In this document: piece by piece, positions 26,187-35,570 of the stretch | Layout of the letters: the number at the start of each line of letters is the position of its first letter | Numbering within the stretch: position 1 is the stretch's first letter | Assembly: GCF_002295115.1 (NCBI RefSeq) | Contig: NZ_NSFV01000006.1 | Span: 198,501 to 262,500, forward strand | DNA from: Mesorhizobium sp. WSM4311 | GTDB taxonomy: Bacteria > Pseudomonadota > Alphaproteobacteria > Rhizobiales > Rhizobiaceae | Length of the DNA stretch: 64,000 nt | Direction of reading: 5' to 3' | The notes under the pieces: model-generated | Databases searched by the model: none | Seen by the model: only the letters and a program-made list of their open reading frames with translations | What the model was told of the DNA's origin: nothing | Program-made: the position numbers and the translations under genes

Positions 26187-27343
26187 GAGCCTTCGGCGGT
26201 GTCGGCGGCGCGCTGCTCCTGGCCGGCGATGCGGACCTCGCCGCCCTCGCTGACGCTCTGCGTGCCTTCGGTGACCACCATGTCGCCGCTGTCGATCTCG
26301 GCATCGATCAGCACGGTCTCGGTGTTGCGCTGGATGATGCGCACCGGCACGCGCTTGGCCTTGCCGTCCTCGATCTGCCAGACATAGGCGCCGTCCGAGC
26401 CCCACAGGATCGCCAGCGGGCTAACGGCCGGATAGGTCTCGCCAGGGAATTTCATGGTGATGGAGAATGACATTCCGGCGCGCAGCGAATCGGCGGGATT
26501 GGCGATCTTGGCCTTGACCAGCAGCGTGCGGCTCTTCTCGTCGATGTGGTTGTCGATGGCCGAAACCGTGCCGGTATAGGCGCTGCTCGGATTGGCGATC
26601 GGCGTCGCCGTCAGTTGCGCGCCGACCTTGACGGCGGCGGCGAAGCGCTCGGGCACCTGGAAATCAACCAGGATCGAGGAGCGGTCGTCGAGCGTGGCGA
26701 TGGCCGACTGGTTTGTCACGTAGTTGCCGGCCGAGATCGGCAGGATGCCGACGGTGCCTGATATTGGCGCCAAAATGGAGCGGCGCTGCAGCGCAAGCTC
26801 GGCGTCCTGCAGCGCCAGCTTGGCGCCCGCCAGAATCACCTCTGCATCAGCGACGGCGACCGGCGTCGCGGCATTGGAAGCGCGCAGCGATTTGACGCGG
26901 TCGAGCTTGGACTGCGCATCCTGCAAGGCGAGCTTGGCGCGGTTCTGTGCGATGATCTCGGTCTCGGAATCGAGCGTCGCGATCATCTGTCCCTTGTCGA
27001 TATGGCCGCCGGATTCGACCAGCAATTCTGCAAGGCGGCCGGAACTGTAGGGATTGACGGTCACCGAAGCGTTGGCGCGGCCGGTGCCGATCGCCTGCAG
27101 GCGGTCGTTGATGACAGCCGAGGCGGCCGGCGATGCAACGATGGTGGCAATCCGGAGGCCGTTGCGCCCCGCCTGCCGGGAGCCAGCCGCCGCAGTGTCC
27201 TGCGCCGAAGGTGTCGCGCCATAAGCCCAGTCGATGCCCCAACGCGCCAGCACTTGAGGAGCGCCGGGGTAGAAGCGCGCCCACACTGCCGCTGCCGCGA
27301 CCACGATCACAAACGCAAGGACAATCTGTTTCCAGCTCGGCAT
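26183..27343 (-). CDS. RND efflux periplasmic adaptor (membrane fusion protein)
   Basis: A 386-aa adaptor: one N-terminal membrane helix (IVLAFVIVVAAAAVW), then lipoyl/barrel halves split by an alpha-helical hairpin (residues about 110-180: IIAQNRAKLALQDAQSKLDR, VILAGAKLALQDAELAL), GTVGILPISAGNYVTN and a C-terminal beta domain. Works with the RND pump encoded directly downstream. ATG at 27343 follows GGAG; residues before it in the longer frame are discarded. Confidence 0.9.
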   Translation of the reverse strand: MPSWKQIVLAFVIVVAAAAVWARFYPGAPQVLARWGIDWAYGATPSAQDTAAAGSRQAGRNGLRIATIVASPAASAVINDRLQAIGTGRANASVTVNPYSSGRLAELLVESGGHIDKGQMIATLDSETEIIAQNRAKLALQDAQSKLDRVKSLRASNAATPVAVADAEVILAGAKLALQDAELALQRRSILAPISGTVGILPISAGNYVTNQSAIATLDDRSSILVDFQVPERFAAAVKVGAQLTATPIANPSSAYTGTVSAIDNHIDEKSRTLLVKAKIANPADSLRAGMSFSITMKFPGETYPAVSPLAILWGSDGAYVWQIEDGKAKRVPVRIIQRNTETVLIDAEIDSGDMVVTEGTQSVSEGGEVRIAGQEQRAADTAEGS

Positions 27344-27545
27344 CGACACTCCAGCGGCAAGAATCGCCTGCCGGTTCCAGACGGAAGCGGATGCAGCGAC
27401 GATACGGGCTGGCGGCGAAAACCGGCCACGCCACATCCCGGTATCAGCGGTTTATGGCAATTATCACGCAATCGTGCACATTAAATCTCGGTAACATGAA
27501 CTCGAGATGCCCGCCTGGAGCGGATGCGATTGGCCGGTGACCTTG

Positions 27546-28373
27546 CTAACGCAGACCTTCCATCTCGCGGATGCGCCGGGCGCCGTCGGCCTCGAGCTGT
27601 CTGGTGACGGCGCCGATCAGCGTTTCGGCGACGACGAAGAGCGCGGCCGAGGAATCCCAGGCGGAAGGCACCGCGGTTCGTCCGACGATGACGTGGCGGG
27701 CAAACCGGGCGATCGGCGACAGCCACTGGTCGGTGAACAGCACGATCTGGACGCCGCGCTGATGCGCCTTTTCGGCGAAGCGGACGAGGCTGTCCTGGTA
27801 GCGCCGGATGTCGAAGATCACCAGAACGTCGCGCTTGCCCATGTCGATCAGCCGGTCGCGCCACATGCTCTCCTGGCCGGCGAGGTGAAAGACGTCGGGC
27901 TGGATGACGGCAAGGTGGGCGGCCATGTAGCGCGCCAGCGGATCGGTGAAGCGTCCGCCGATGAGGAATGTCTTGCCACGCCGGTCGGCAAGCCGTGCCG
28001 CGATGTCCGCCAGCTGCTTGTCGGAGAGGTGGCGGAAGGTCTCGCGCATATTGTCGAGCGTCGCTTCCAGCATCGGCGAGACCGTGCCGCCGCCGGGCGA
28101 GGGCGGGTTGAGCGTTCGTATTGCCGGCGACTGCAGCTGCGCCGCCAATTCGTCCTGCAGGCTCGACTGGAACTCCGGATAGTTCTGGAAGCCGAGCCGG
28201 GCCACGAAGCGCAGGATCGTCGGCGAGGAGACGCCGGCCGCAGTCGAGAATTCGGCGACCGTCTTCAGGCCGATCATCGGATAGCTGGCGATCAGCGTCT
28301 GCGCCGCGCGCCGTTCGCCGGCCGGCATCGTGCCGATGCGGTCGGCTATCAGTTCGGCAATGCTGGAAATCAT
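27546..28373 (-). CDS. MurR/RpiR family transcriptional regulator
   Basis: A 275-aa regulator: N-terminal RpiR helix-turn-helix (residues 1-77, with TVAEFSTAAGVSSPTILRFV) and a SIS sugar-isomerase domain (about 120-260, FLIGGRFTDPLARYMAAHLA). SIS domains usually sense phosphosugars, but in rhizobia RpiR proteins also sit beside amino-acid and polyol operons. ATG at 28373 has GGGGG upstream. It diverges from the N-formylglutamate amidohydrolase gene over 136 bp and is the likely regulator of that operon. Confidence 0.9.
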   Translation of the reverse strand: MISSIAELIADRIGTMPAGERRAAQTLIASYPMIGLKTVAEFSTAAGVSSPTILRFVARLGFQNYPEFQSSLQDELAAQLQSPAIRTLNPPSPGGGTVSPMLEATLDNMRETFRHLSDKQLADIAARLADRRGKTFLIGGRFTDPLARYMAAHLAVIQPDVFHLAGQESMWRDRLIDMGKRDVLVIFDIRRYQDSLVRFAEKAHQRGVQIVLFTDQWLSPIARFARHVIVGRTAVPSAWDSSAALFVVAETLIGAVTRQLEADGARRIREMEGLR

Positions 28374-28509
28374 CTTTTCCCCCACCCCTTGGCCTGGTCC
28401 ATGAGATCGCATTTGACAAAGCCTGGTAAACTGTATGAAATCATCCATAGGGACGCAATGAGGCAAAATACGTAACATACGATACAGCGCTCCCCGGGGA
28501 CGACAGACT

Positions 28510-29328
28510 ATGGAGAAAGCACGGCCCGCCAGCCTTGCATCGCCCGATACCGTGAGGGTCACGAACCCGGGCGGATCGAGCCCTTTCGTGCTGACTTGCG
28601 ACCACGCCTCCAATTTCCTGCCCGCCGAATTCGGCACGCTCGGCCTTGCCGCCGAAGACCTGTCCCGCCACATCGCCTGGGATCCAGGCGCGCTGCCGGT
28701 GGCAACGCGCATGGCGCAAGCGCTCGATGCGACGCTGGTCGAAACCCGCATTTCGCGCCTGGTCATCGACTGCAACCGGCCGCTCGACGCGCCGGACCTC
28801 GTGCCGCCGGTCAGCGAGACGACATCCATACCGGGCAATGCCGGCCTGTCGGAAAAGCAGCGCGCGGCACGGATCGCCCTGTCATGGCAGCCATTTCACG
28901 GCACCATCGAACGCATCGTCGAGGAACGGCTGGCGCGCGGCCAGGAGACCCGGCTGGTGTCCGTGCATTCCTTCACACCGGTCTACAAGGGCCGCGACCG
29001 GCCCTGGCATATCGGCATCATCCATGACGAGGATCGCCGGCTGGCGTCGCCACTGATATCGGCGCTCAAGCGGCTTGCCGGCATCACCGTCGGTGTCAAC
29101 GAGCCCTATTCGCCGGCCGACCGCGTCTATTTCACGCTGGAACGGCATGCACGCTCGCGCGGGTTGCCCTGCGCGATGATCGAAATCCGCAACGATGAAA
29201 TCTCCGGTGAGGCCGGGCAGCGGAAATGGGCGGATCTGCTCACCGGCATATTTTCGAATCTGGAGCCCGAGGAGGCCAGGGGCTCCCGACAACGCGCCAT
29301 GGGAAAGTCAGTTCAATCGGCCAGCTAA
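28510..29328 (+). CDS. N-formylglutamate amidohydrolase family protein
   Basis: A 272-aa FGase-fold protein: FVLTCDHASNFLPAEFG near the N-terminus (metal His), ISRLVIDCNRP, VSVHSFTPVYKGRDRPWHIG and PYSPADRVYFTLERHA. N-formylglutamate amidohydrolases split formate from formylglutamate, but family members in catabolic operons may cut other N-acyl amides. First gene of a plus-strand run with a permease, a GS-like ligase and two dehydrogenases. A second, distinct member lies at 62565. Confidence 0.87.
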   Translation: MEKARPASLASPDTVRVTNPGGSSPFVLTCDHASNFLPAEFGTLGLAAEDLSRHIAWDPGALPVATRMAQALDATLVETRISRLVIDCNRPLDAPDLVPPVSETTSIPGNAGLSEKQRAARIALSWQPFHGTIERIVEERLARGQETRLVSVHSFTPVYKGRDRPWHIGIIHDEDRRLASPLISALKRLAGITVGVNEPYSPADRVYFTLERHARSRGLPCAMIEIRNDEISGEAGQRKWADLLTGIFSNLEPEEARGSRQRAMGKSVQSAS

Positions 29329-29348
29329 AAACCAAATAGGGGACTAAA

Positions 29349-30911
29349 ATGTCAGCGCAAGACTACACAGAAGTCGACAAGCACGAGGACCTAAAGGTTC
29401 TCCACGGGATGGGCTATGCCCAGGAATTGTCGCGAAGCATGAGCCGCTTCTCGAATTTCGCGATATCGTTCTCGATTATTTGCATTCTGTCGGGCGGCAT
29501 CAATTCCTTCGCCCAGGCCATCTCGTCGATCGGAGGCGCCGGCGCCGGCATCGGCTGGATCGTCGGCTGCGCCGTGTCCGGATTCTTCGCCCTTGCCATG
29601 GCGCAGATCGCATCCGCATTTCCGACCGCGGGCGGCCTCTACCACTGGTCGTCGATTCTTGGAAACCGCTTCACCGGCTGGCTTACCGCCTGGCTCAATC
29701 TGCTCGGGCTGATCACCGTGCTCGGTGCCATCAATATCGGCACCGCATTCTTCTTCGTTGGTACGTTCGGAAGCTGGTTCGGCATCACCGGCACGCCGGG
29801 CGAGATCGTCGGATTTGTTGCCATCATCACGGTCATCCAGGCGCTCTGCAATCATTTCGGCATCAGACTGACTGCCATGCTGACGGATGCCTCCGGCTTC
29901 CTGATCCTCGGCGCCACGGCCGTGCTGATCGTGGCCTGCCTCGTGTTTGCTCCGGCGATCGACGTCACGCGGCTGTGGACCTTCACCAACTATTCCGGCG
30001 ATGCCGGCGGCGGCGTTTTCCCGCAGTCGGATTCCATGACCTATCTGTTCCTGCTCTGCCTGCTGCTGCCGGTCTATACGATCACCGGTTATGATGCGTC
30101 GGCGCACACTTCGGAAGAAACCCTGAAGGCGGCGCACTCCGTGCCGCGGGCGATCATCTCGTCGGTGCTGTGGTCGTCGCTGATCGGCTGGGTGATGGTT
30201 TGCGCGATCACTCTGGCCATTCCGGACCTGGCGGCAGGTGCCAAGCAGGGCTGGAGCGTGTTCTTCTCGACCATGGACACAATCCTGCCGGTCTGGCTCA
30301 AGGAACTGCTCTACCTTGCGATCCTGATCTCGCAGTTTCTGTGCGGCCTTGCGACCGTCACCTCCGCCTCGCGGATGCTGTTTGCGTTCTCGCGTGACGG
30401 CGGCATGCCCGTCGGATCGGCCGGACTGGCGAAGGTCTCGCCGAAATATCGCACTCCCGTCAACGCGATCTGGACGGCCGCGATTCTCGAGATCGTCTAT
30501 GTTTTCCTGGCCCAGTTCATCTCGATCGGCGGTACAAACATCTACACCATCGTCGTCAACTCGACGCTGGTCTTCCTGTTCCTGTCCTTCATCATTCCGA
30601 TTGTGCTCGGCATGATGACTTTCGGAACCGCCAAATGGCCGAATCCCGGCCCCTGGAATCTCGGCAGCGGCCTGTTCAAACTATTCTGCGTCCTGTCCGT
30701 CATCGGCATGGCGATTATCTTCTACATCGCCGTTCAGCCGCCGAACGACAAGGTGCTCTACATTACCATCGGCTTCCTCGTGCTGACCGCGGTGCTCTGG
30801 TACGGCTTCGAGAACCGCCGCTTCCAGGGGCCGCCGATTGGCGACCAGATCGCAGCGCGTCAGGCGGCGATCAAGGCCGCCGAACAGGCGGTCGGCGAGA
30901 CCGGAAACTGA
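29349..30911 (+). CDS. APC family amino acid/amine permease
   Basis: A 520-aa transporter with about 12 membrane segments. FSIICILSGGINSFAQAISS (helix 1) and GYDASAHTSEETLKAAHSVP are typical of the amino acid/GABA/choline permease branch of APC. Probably imports the operon's nitrogen substrate from the periplasm. GGGGAC upstream serves as ribosome site. A strong hairpin separates it from the next gene. Confidence 0.9.
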   Translation: MSAQDYTEVDKHEDLKVLHGMGYAQELSRSMSRFSNFAISFSIICILSGGINSFAQAISSIGGAGAGIGWIVGCAVSGFFALAMAQIASAFPTAGGLYHWSSILGNRFTGWLTAWLNLLGLITVLGAINIGTAFFFVGTFGSWFGITGTPGEIVGFVAIITVIQALCNHFGIRLTAMLTDASGFLILGATAVLIVACLVFAPAIDVTRLWTFTNYSGDAGGGVFPQSDSMTYLFLLCLLLPVYTITGYDASAHTSEETLKAAHSVPRAIISSVLWSSLIGWVMVCAITLAIPDLAAGAKQGWSVFFSTMDTILPVWLKELLYLAILISQFLCGLATVTSASRMLFAFSRDGGMPVGSAGLAKVSPKYRTPVNAIWTAAILEIVYVFLAQFISIGGTNIYTIVVNSTLVFLFLSFIIPIVLGMMTFGTAKWPNPGPWNLGSGLFKLFCVLSVIGMAIIFYIAVQPPNDKVLYITIGFLVLTAVLWYGFENRRFQGPPIGDQIAARQAAIKAAEQAVGETGN

Positions 30912-30925
30912 TACTTTTCTTCATG

Positions 30926-30954
30926 ACCATGGCCGGCATCGTGCCGGCCATGGT
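30926..30954 (+). terminator. Hairpin after the permease gene
   Basis: A perfect 13-bp inverted repeat with a TCG loop starts 15 bp after the permease stop and is followed only by TTCGTT. With such a weak T run it is more likely an attenuator or RNA-stabilising element that lowers downstream expression than a full terminator. Confidence 0.5.
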
Positions 30955-30998
30955 TTCGTTACTCCCTCTCAATCGACCAGCGCTGGAGTGCCACAGGA

Positions 30999-32369
30999 AT
31001 GGCCGGAAATTTCTCGTTCGATCAGTTGAAGAAAGCGGTCTCCGGCGGTGAGATCGACACGGTGCTGGCCTGCATCGTCGACATGCAGGGGCGGCTCGCG
31101 GGAAAGCGGTTCCTGGCGCAGTATTTCGTCGATTCCGCGCATGACGAGACGCACGGCTGCAACTATCTCCTGGCCGCCGACATCGATATGGAGCCGGTGC
31201 CGGGCTACAAGGCGGCAAGCTGGTCGAAGGGCTATGGCGATTTCGTCATGAAGCCGGATCTCGCCACGCTGCGGCGCATTCCATGGTTGGAAAAGACGGC
31301 GCTGGTGATCTGCGACGTGCTCGATCACCACGACCATGAGGATTTGGCACACTCGCCCCGCGCCATCCTGAAGAAGCAGGTCAAGCGGCTCTCCGAGCGC
31401 GGCTATATCGGCTACTTTGCCTCCGAGCTCGAATTCTACCTGTTCAGCGAGACCTACGACTCGGCCCGCAAGAAGCACTGGCAGGGCCTCGACACCGCCT
31501 CGCCCTATATCGGCGACTACCAGATCGGCATCACCACCAAGGAAGAAGGCGTCATGCGCCGGCTTCGCAACGAGATGGAAGCGGCCGGCATTCCGATCGA
31601 GAACTCCAAGGGCGAATGGGGTCCCGGCCAGGAAGAGATCAATGTGCGCTATGCCGAGGCGCTCGACATGGCCGACCGCCACGTCATCCTGAAGAACGGC
31701 GCCAAGGAGATCGCCGAGTCCGAGGGCAAGGCGATCTCCTTCATGTCCAAGTACAATTACGGGCTCGCCGGCAACTCCAGCCACATCCACAATTCGCTGT
31801 GGAGCGCCGACGGCAAGACGCCGCTGTTCTTCGACAAGAAGGCTGACTGGACGCTGTCGACGCTCGGCCAGCAATGGGCGGCGGGGCAGTTGAAATACGC
31901 CAAGGAGTTCACCTGGTTCCTGGCGCCCTACATCAATTCCTACAAGCGCTTCCAGGCCGGCACCTTCGCGCCGACCAAGATCATGTGGAGCGAGGACAAC
32001 CGCACCGCCGGCTTCCGCCTGTGCGGCGAGGGCACCAAGGGCATCCGCATGGAATGCCGCATCGGCGGCGCCGACCTGAACCCCTATCTCGCCTTCGCGG
32101 CGCTGATCGCCGCCGGCCTTGCCGGCATCGACGAGAAGCTCGAACTGCAGAAACCTTTCGTCGGCGATGCCTATCAGGCTTCGCGCCTCCCGGAGATTCC
32201 GAAGACGCTGCGCGACGCCACCGAGACGCTGGCCAAGTCGAAGATGCTGAAACAGGCGCTCGGCGAGGACGTGCTCGAACATTATGTCCACACCGCCAAG
32301 TGGGAGCAGTTGGAATACGACCGCCGCATTACGGATTGGGAACTGCACAGGGGGTTCGAGCGGTACTAA
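30999..32369 (+). CDS. Glutamine synthetase family protein (gamma-glutamyl-amine ligase type)
   Basis: A 456-aa GS-fold ligase. EFYLFSETYD, GEWGPGQEEINVRYAEALDM, GNSSHIHNSLWS (ATP/ammonia region) and ENRTAGFR-like EDNRTAGFRLCGEG form the catalytic core. The length and the lack of an obvious adenylylation-site tyrosine loop place it with GlnT/PuuA/GlnA4-like proteins, which join glutamate to an amine rather than to ammonia. Placed with alcohol and aldehyde dehydrogenases, it may glutamylate an amino alcohol. GGAG lies before the ATG. Confidence 0.88.
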   Translation: MAGNFSFDQLKKAVSGGEIDTVLACIVDMQGRLAGKRFLAQYFVDSAHDETHGCNYLLAADIDMEPVPGYKAASWSKGYGDFVMKPDLATLRRIPWLEKTALVICDVLDHHDHEDLAHSPRAILKKQVKRLSERGYIGYFASELEFYLFSETYDSARKKHWQGLDTASPYIGDYQIGITTKEEGVMRRLRNEMEAAGIPIENSKGEWGPGQEEINVRYAEALDMADRHVILKNGAKEIAESEGKAISFMSKYNYGLAGNSSHIHNSLWSADGKTPLFFDKKADWTLSTLGQQWAAGQLKYAKEFTWFLAPYINSYKRFQAGTFAPTKIMWSEDNRTAGFRLCGEGTKGIRMECRIGGADLNPYLAFAALIAAGLAGIDEKLELQKPFVGDAYQASRLPEIPKTLRDATETLAKSKMLKQALGEDVLEHYVHTAKWEQLEYDRRITDWELHRGFERY

Positions 32370-32370
32370 G

Positions 32371-32733
32371 ATGGATTGGAACAAGCGCCATCGCGGCTAC
32401 GACATGTCGGCGGCGGAATGGGTTGCGCGCGTTCCAAATGAACTTGACGTTGATGCCGTCGGCTTGTGGCAGATAATTCCGGTCGGGCGGCACGAATTCG
32501 GTCTCGACGGTGTGGACTTGGAAACGTTCACTAAGGCGGCCCTGAAGGGCCTCCTGGCAAAGGGAGCGATCCCGATTACCGGTCGGGACAAGATCTGGGT
32601 GGCGGAACACAAGTATGGGTCAAGACCGGAAGAGATAATCGAGACTGTCGTGAAAATTTGGCTGTCGAAAAATATGCGCGAACCAGACGTTGGAGACGTC
32701 TGGTTCGGCACGTCGGTTGTGTTGGAAGAATGA
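32371..32733 (+). CDS. Hypothetical protein between the ligase and aldehyde dehydrogenase genes
   Basis: A 120-aa soluble, acidic protein starting one base after the ligase stop. It begins MDWNKRHRGYDMSAAEWVAR, contains DAVGLWQIIPVGRHEFG and ends WFGTSVVLEE. I recognise no family. Its codons are more AT-rich and less biased than those of its neighbours, which suggests later insertion into the operon. Possible roles are an accessory protein or a small self-contained module. The start is supported by the tight junction, but a GGTACTAAG ribosome site is poor. Confidence 0.65.
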   Translation: MDWNKRHRGYDMSAAEWVARVPNELDVDAVGLWQIIPVGRHEFGLDGVDLETFTKAALKGLLAKGAIPITGRDKIWVAEHKYGSRPEEIIETVVKIWLSKNMREPDVGDVWFGTSVVLEE

Positions 32734-32750
32734 AGTTCAGGAGCGTTTAA

Positions 32751-34136
32751 TTGGAAACCGTAAAACTCAAATCCCCAATCGATGGTTCGATCTATGCCGA
32801 GCGGCCCGTGGCAACGGACCAGGCGGTCAACGCCGCGGTCGAGCGCGCCAAGGCGGCGCAGGAGAAGTGGGCGCAGATACCGATCGTCGAGCGCGGCAAG
32901 TACATTCTCGCGATGCTCGAAGCGCTGGTGGCGATGACCGACGAGATCGTGCCGGAGATCGCCTGGCAGATGGGACGTCCGGTGCGCTATGGCGGCGAGT
33001 TCGGCGGTGTCAAGGAACGCAGCAATTACATGGTCGAGATCGCCGAGCTGGCGCTGAAATCCGTGCCGGCCTCAAACCCGAAGGATGGGTTTCGCCGCTA
33101 TGTGAAGAAGGATCCGCTCGGCGTCGTCATGGTGATCGCGCCGTGGAACTATCCTTACCTGACCGCCGTCAACACCGTCGTGCCGGCGCTGATGGCCGGC
33201 AATGCCGTCATCCTCAAGCATGCCGCACAGACGCTGCTCGTCGGCGAGCGTTTTCAGCAGGCCTTCGACAAAGCCGGCCTGCCAAAGGGCGTGTTCCAGA
33301 ATGTCGTGCTCAACCACGCGCAGACTGAAAAGCTGCTCGGCTCAGGCAAGATCGACCATGTGAACTTTACCGGTTCGGTCGGCGGCGGCCGCGCCATCGA
33401 AAAGGCGGCGGCCGGCACTTTCATGACGCTCGGCCTCGAGCTTGGCGGCAAGGACCCGGCCTATGTGCTGCCCGACGCCAAGATGGACCATGCGGTTGCC
33501 AATCTGGTCGACGGTGCCTTCTACAATTCCGGCCAGTGCTGCTGCGGCATCGAGCGCGTCTACGTGCACGAGAAGGTCTATGACGAGTTCGTCGAAGGCT
33601 TCATCGCCGAGACGAAAAACTATGTCGTCGGCAATCCGCTGGAGCAGGCGACGACGATGGGGCCGATGGCGCAGGCGCGTTTCGCTGACCTGATCCGCGA
33701 GCAGAAGGCCGAAGCGCTGCGCAAGGGCGCCAAGGCGCACATCAACATGAAGGTGGCTGACGACAAGGCCGGTTCGCCCTATCTGGCGCCGGAAGTGCTG
33801 ACCGAAGTCGACCACCAGATGAGCGTCATGCGCGAGGAAAGCTTTGGCCCGATCGTCGGCATCATGAAGGTGCGCAACGACGAGGAGGCGATCGCGCTGA
33901 TGAACGACAGCGCCTATGGGCTGACCGCCTCGATCTGGACGCGCGATACCGAACACGCGGTGGCGATCGGCAACCGCGTCGAGACCGGCACGGTATTCAT
34001 GAACCGCTGCGACTACCTCGATCCGGCGCTGGTCTGGACCGGCGTCAAGGACACCGGCAAGGGCGCGGGACTATCGGCCATCGGCTACGACAACCTGACT
34101 CGGCCGAAATCCTTCCACCTGCGCGAAGCCATCTGA
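32751..34136 (+). CDS. Aldehyde dehydrogenase family protein
   Basis: A 461-aa NAD(P)-dependent aldehyde dehydrogenase. APWNYPYLTAVNTVVPALM (cofactor side), LGLELGGKDPAYV (general base Glu) and FYNSGQCCCGIERVYVHE (catalytic Cys) are all present. It would oxidise the aldehyde made by the iron alcohol dehydrogenase that follows. The start is TTG at 32751 with TCAGGAG upstream; no in-frame ATG precedes the conserved N-terminal DGSIYAERPVA. Confidence 0.92.
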   Translation: METVKLKSPIDGSIYAERPVATDQAVNAAVERAKAAQEKWAQIPIVERGKYILAMLEALVAMTDEIVPEIAWQMGRPVRYGGEFGGVKERSNYMVEIAELALKSVPASNPKDGFRRYVKKDPLGVVMVIAPWNYPYLTAVNTVVPALMAGNAVILKHAAQTLLVGERFQQAFDKAGLPKGVFQNVVLNHAQTEKLLGSGKIDHVNFTGSVGGGRAIEKAAAGTFMTLGLELGGKDPAYVLPDAKMDHAVANLVDGAFYNSGQCCCGIERVYVHEKVYDEFVEGFIAETKNYVVGNPLEQATTMGPMAQARFADLIREQKAEALRKGAKAHINMKVADDKAGSPYLAPEVLTEVDHQMSVMREESFGPIVGIMKVRNDEEAIALMNDSAYGLTASIWTRDTEHAVAIGNRVETGTVFMNRCDYLDPALVWTGVKDTGKGAGLSAIGYDNLTRPKSFHLREAI

Positions 34137-34154
34137 TTTTTCGAAAGACAAAAA

Positions 34155-35327
34155 ATGTCCAAGCTGATCTCCAAATGGAACTACCCCACCACCGTCCGTT
34201 TCGGCGCCGGGCGCATCAAGGAACTCCCAGAGGTGCTTGCAGCCACCGGTATCAAGCGGCCGCTCTTCGTCACCGATCCGGGCCTGGCGAAACTGCCGGT
34301 CGTCGCTTCGACGCTGAAAATCCTCGACGACGCCAAGGTGCCTTACGGTGTGTTTTCCGAGGTGAAGCCGAACCCGGTCGATTCCAACCTCACCGCCGGC
34401 ATCGCCGTGTTCAAGAAGGGCAAGCATGACGGCGTCATCGCCTTCGGCGGCGGCTCGGCGCTCGATCTTGGCAAGCTGATCGCCTTCCAGGCCGGCCAGA
34501 CGCGGCCGGTGTGGGATTTCGAGGATGTCGGCGACTGGTGGACGCGCGCCAATTCGGATGCGATCGCCCCGATCATCGCCGTGCCGACCACGGCCGGCAC
34601 CGGGTCGGAAGTCGGCCGCGCCGGCGTCATCACCAATGAGGAGACCCACACCAAGAAGGTCATCTTCCATCCGAAGCTCTTGCCGGCGATCGTCATCGCC
34701 GATCCGGAACTGTCGGTCGGCATGCCCGCTTTCATCACCGCCGGCACCGGCATGGATGCGCTTGCCCACTGCCTCGAGGCCTATTGCGCGCCGGGTTACC
34801 ATCCGATGGCCGACGGCATCGCGGTGGAGGGCATCCGGCTGGTGTTCGAGAACCTGCCGAAGGCCTATGCCAACGGCAAGGACCTGGTCGCGCGCGCTCA
34901 TATGATGAGCGCGGCCGCCATGGGTGCCGCCGCTTTCCAGAAGGGGCTGGGTGCCATCCACTCGCTGTCGCATCCGATCGGCGCGCTCTACGACACCCAT
35001 CACGGCATGACCAACGCGGTGTTCATGCCCTATGTGCTCGCCTTCAACCGTGACTCCATCGAGGAGCGTATCGCCCGGCTCGCCGCCTATTGCGGCATCA
35101 AGGGCGGCTTCGACGGCTTCGCCAAGGCGATCATCAAACTGCGCAAGGAGTTGAAGGTGCCGCACGCGCTGCCGGGCCTGATCAAGGGGCTCGACATGGA
35201 CAAGAAGCGCAAGGCGCTGATCGCCGACATGGCGGTGGTCGATCCGACTGCCGGCGGCAACCCCGTCAAGCTGACCAAGAAGGCGGCGCTGACGCTGCTG
35301 GAAAACGCCATCGCCGGCACGATCTGA
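34155..35327 (+). CDS. Iron-containing alcohol dehydrogenase
   Basis: A 390-aa group III alcohol dehydrogenase. GGGSALDLGKLIA binds NAD, TTAGTGSEVGRAGVI follows, and the metal ligands are visible in GMDALAHCLEAYC and in GAIHSLSHPIGALYDTHHGM. It converts an alcohol to the aldehyde used by the enzyme encoded 18 bp upstream. Full length, ATG start. Confidence 0.92.
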   Translation: MSKLISKWNYPTTVRFGAGRIKELPEVLAATGIKRPLFVTDPGLAKLPVVASTLKILDDAKVPYGVFSEVKPNPVDSNLTAGIAVFKKGKHDGVIAFGGGSALDLGKLIAFQAGQTRPVWDFEDVGDWWTRANSDAIAPIIAVPTTAGTGSEVGRAGVITNEETHTKKVIFHPKLLPAIVIADPELSVGMPAFITAGTGMDALAHCLEAYCAPGYHPMADGIAVEGIRLVFENLPKAYANGKDLVARAHMMSAAAMGAAAFQKGLGAIHSLSHPIGALYDTHHGMTNAVFMPYVLAFNRDSIEERIARLAAYCGIKGGFDGFAKAIIKLRKELKVPHALPGLIKGLDMDKKRKALIADMAVVDPTAGGNPVKLTKKAALTLLENAIAGTI

Positions 35328-35384
35328 GACGCTTTCCGCATGGAAAATTGATCTGAAAAAGGGGCAGAAAAACAAGGGGAGGAG

Positions 35385-35411
35385 ATGAAGGGCAAGGCAC
35401 AAACTAATTAG
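35385..35411 (+). CDS. Possible 8-codon leader ORF
   Basis: MKGKAQTN followed by TAG, preceded by a very strong AAGGGGAGGAG ribosome site, in the 243-bp gap before the ABC importer genes. It could be a leader peptide or the broken start of a lost gene. No regulatory hairpin pair was recognised around it, although AATCGC-GAG-GCGATT lies just downstream. Confidence 0.25.
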   Translation: MKGKAQTN

Positions 35412-35570
35412 CCGGAAAAAGAATCGCGAGGCGATTGCTACAACCGGTTAAAAAGAGTTTACTTTTTCGCACTGCGAGCAGCCGGTTTCACAAAGCTTTC
35501 ATCTGGCTGTCACATGAAAACGATACCGCATCGCAGGCGTCCAACGGCGTCAGTTCAACGGAGAGAACAC

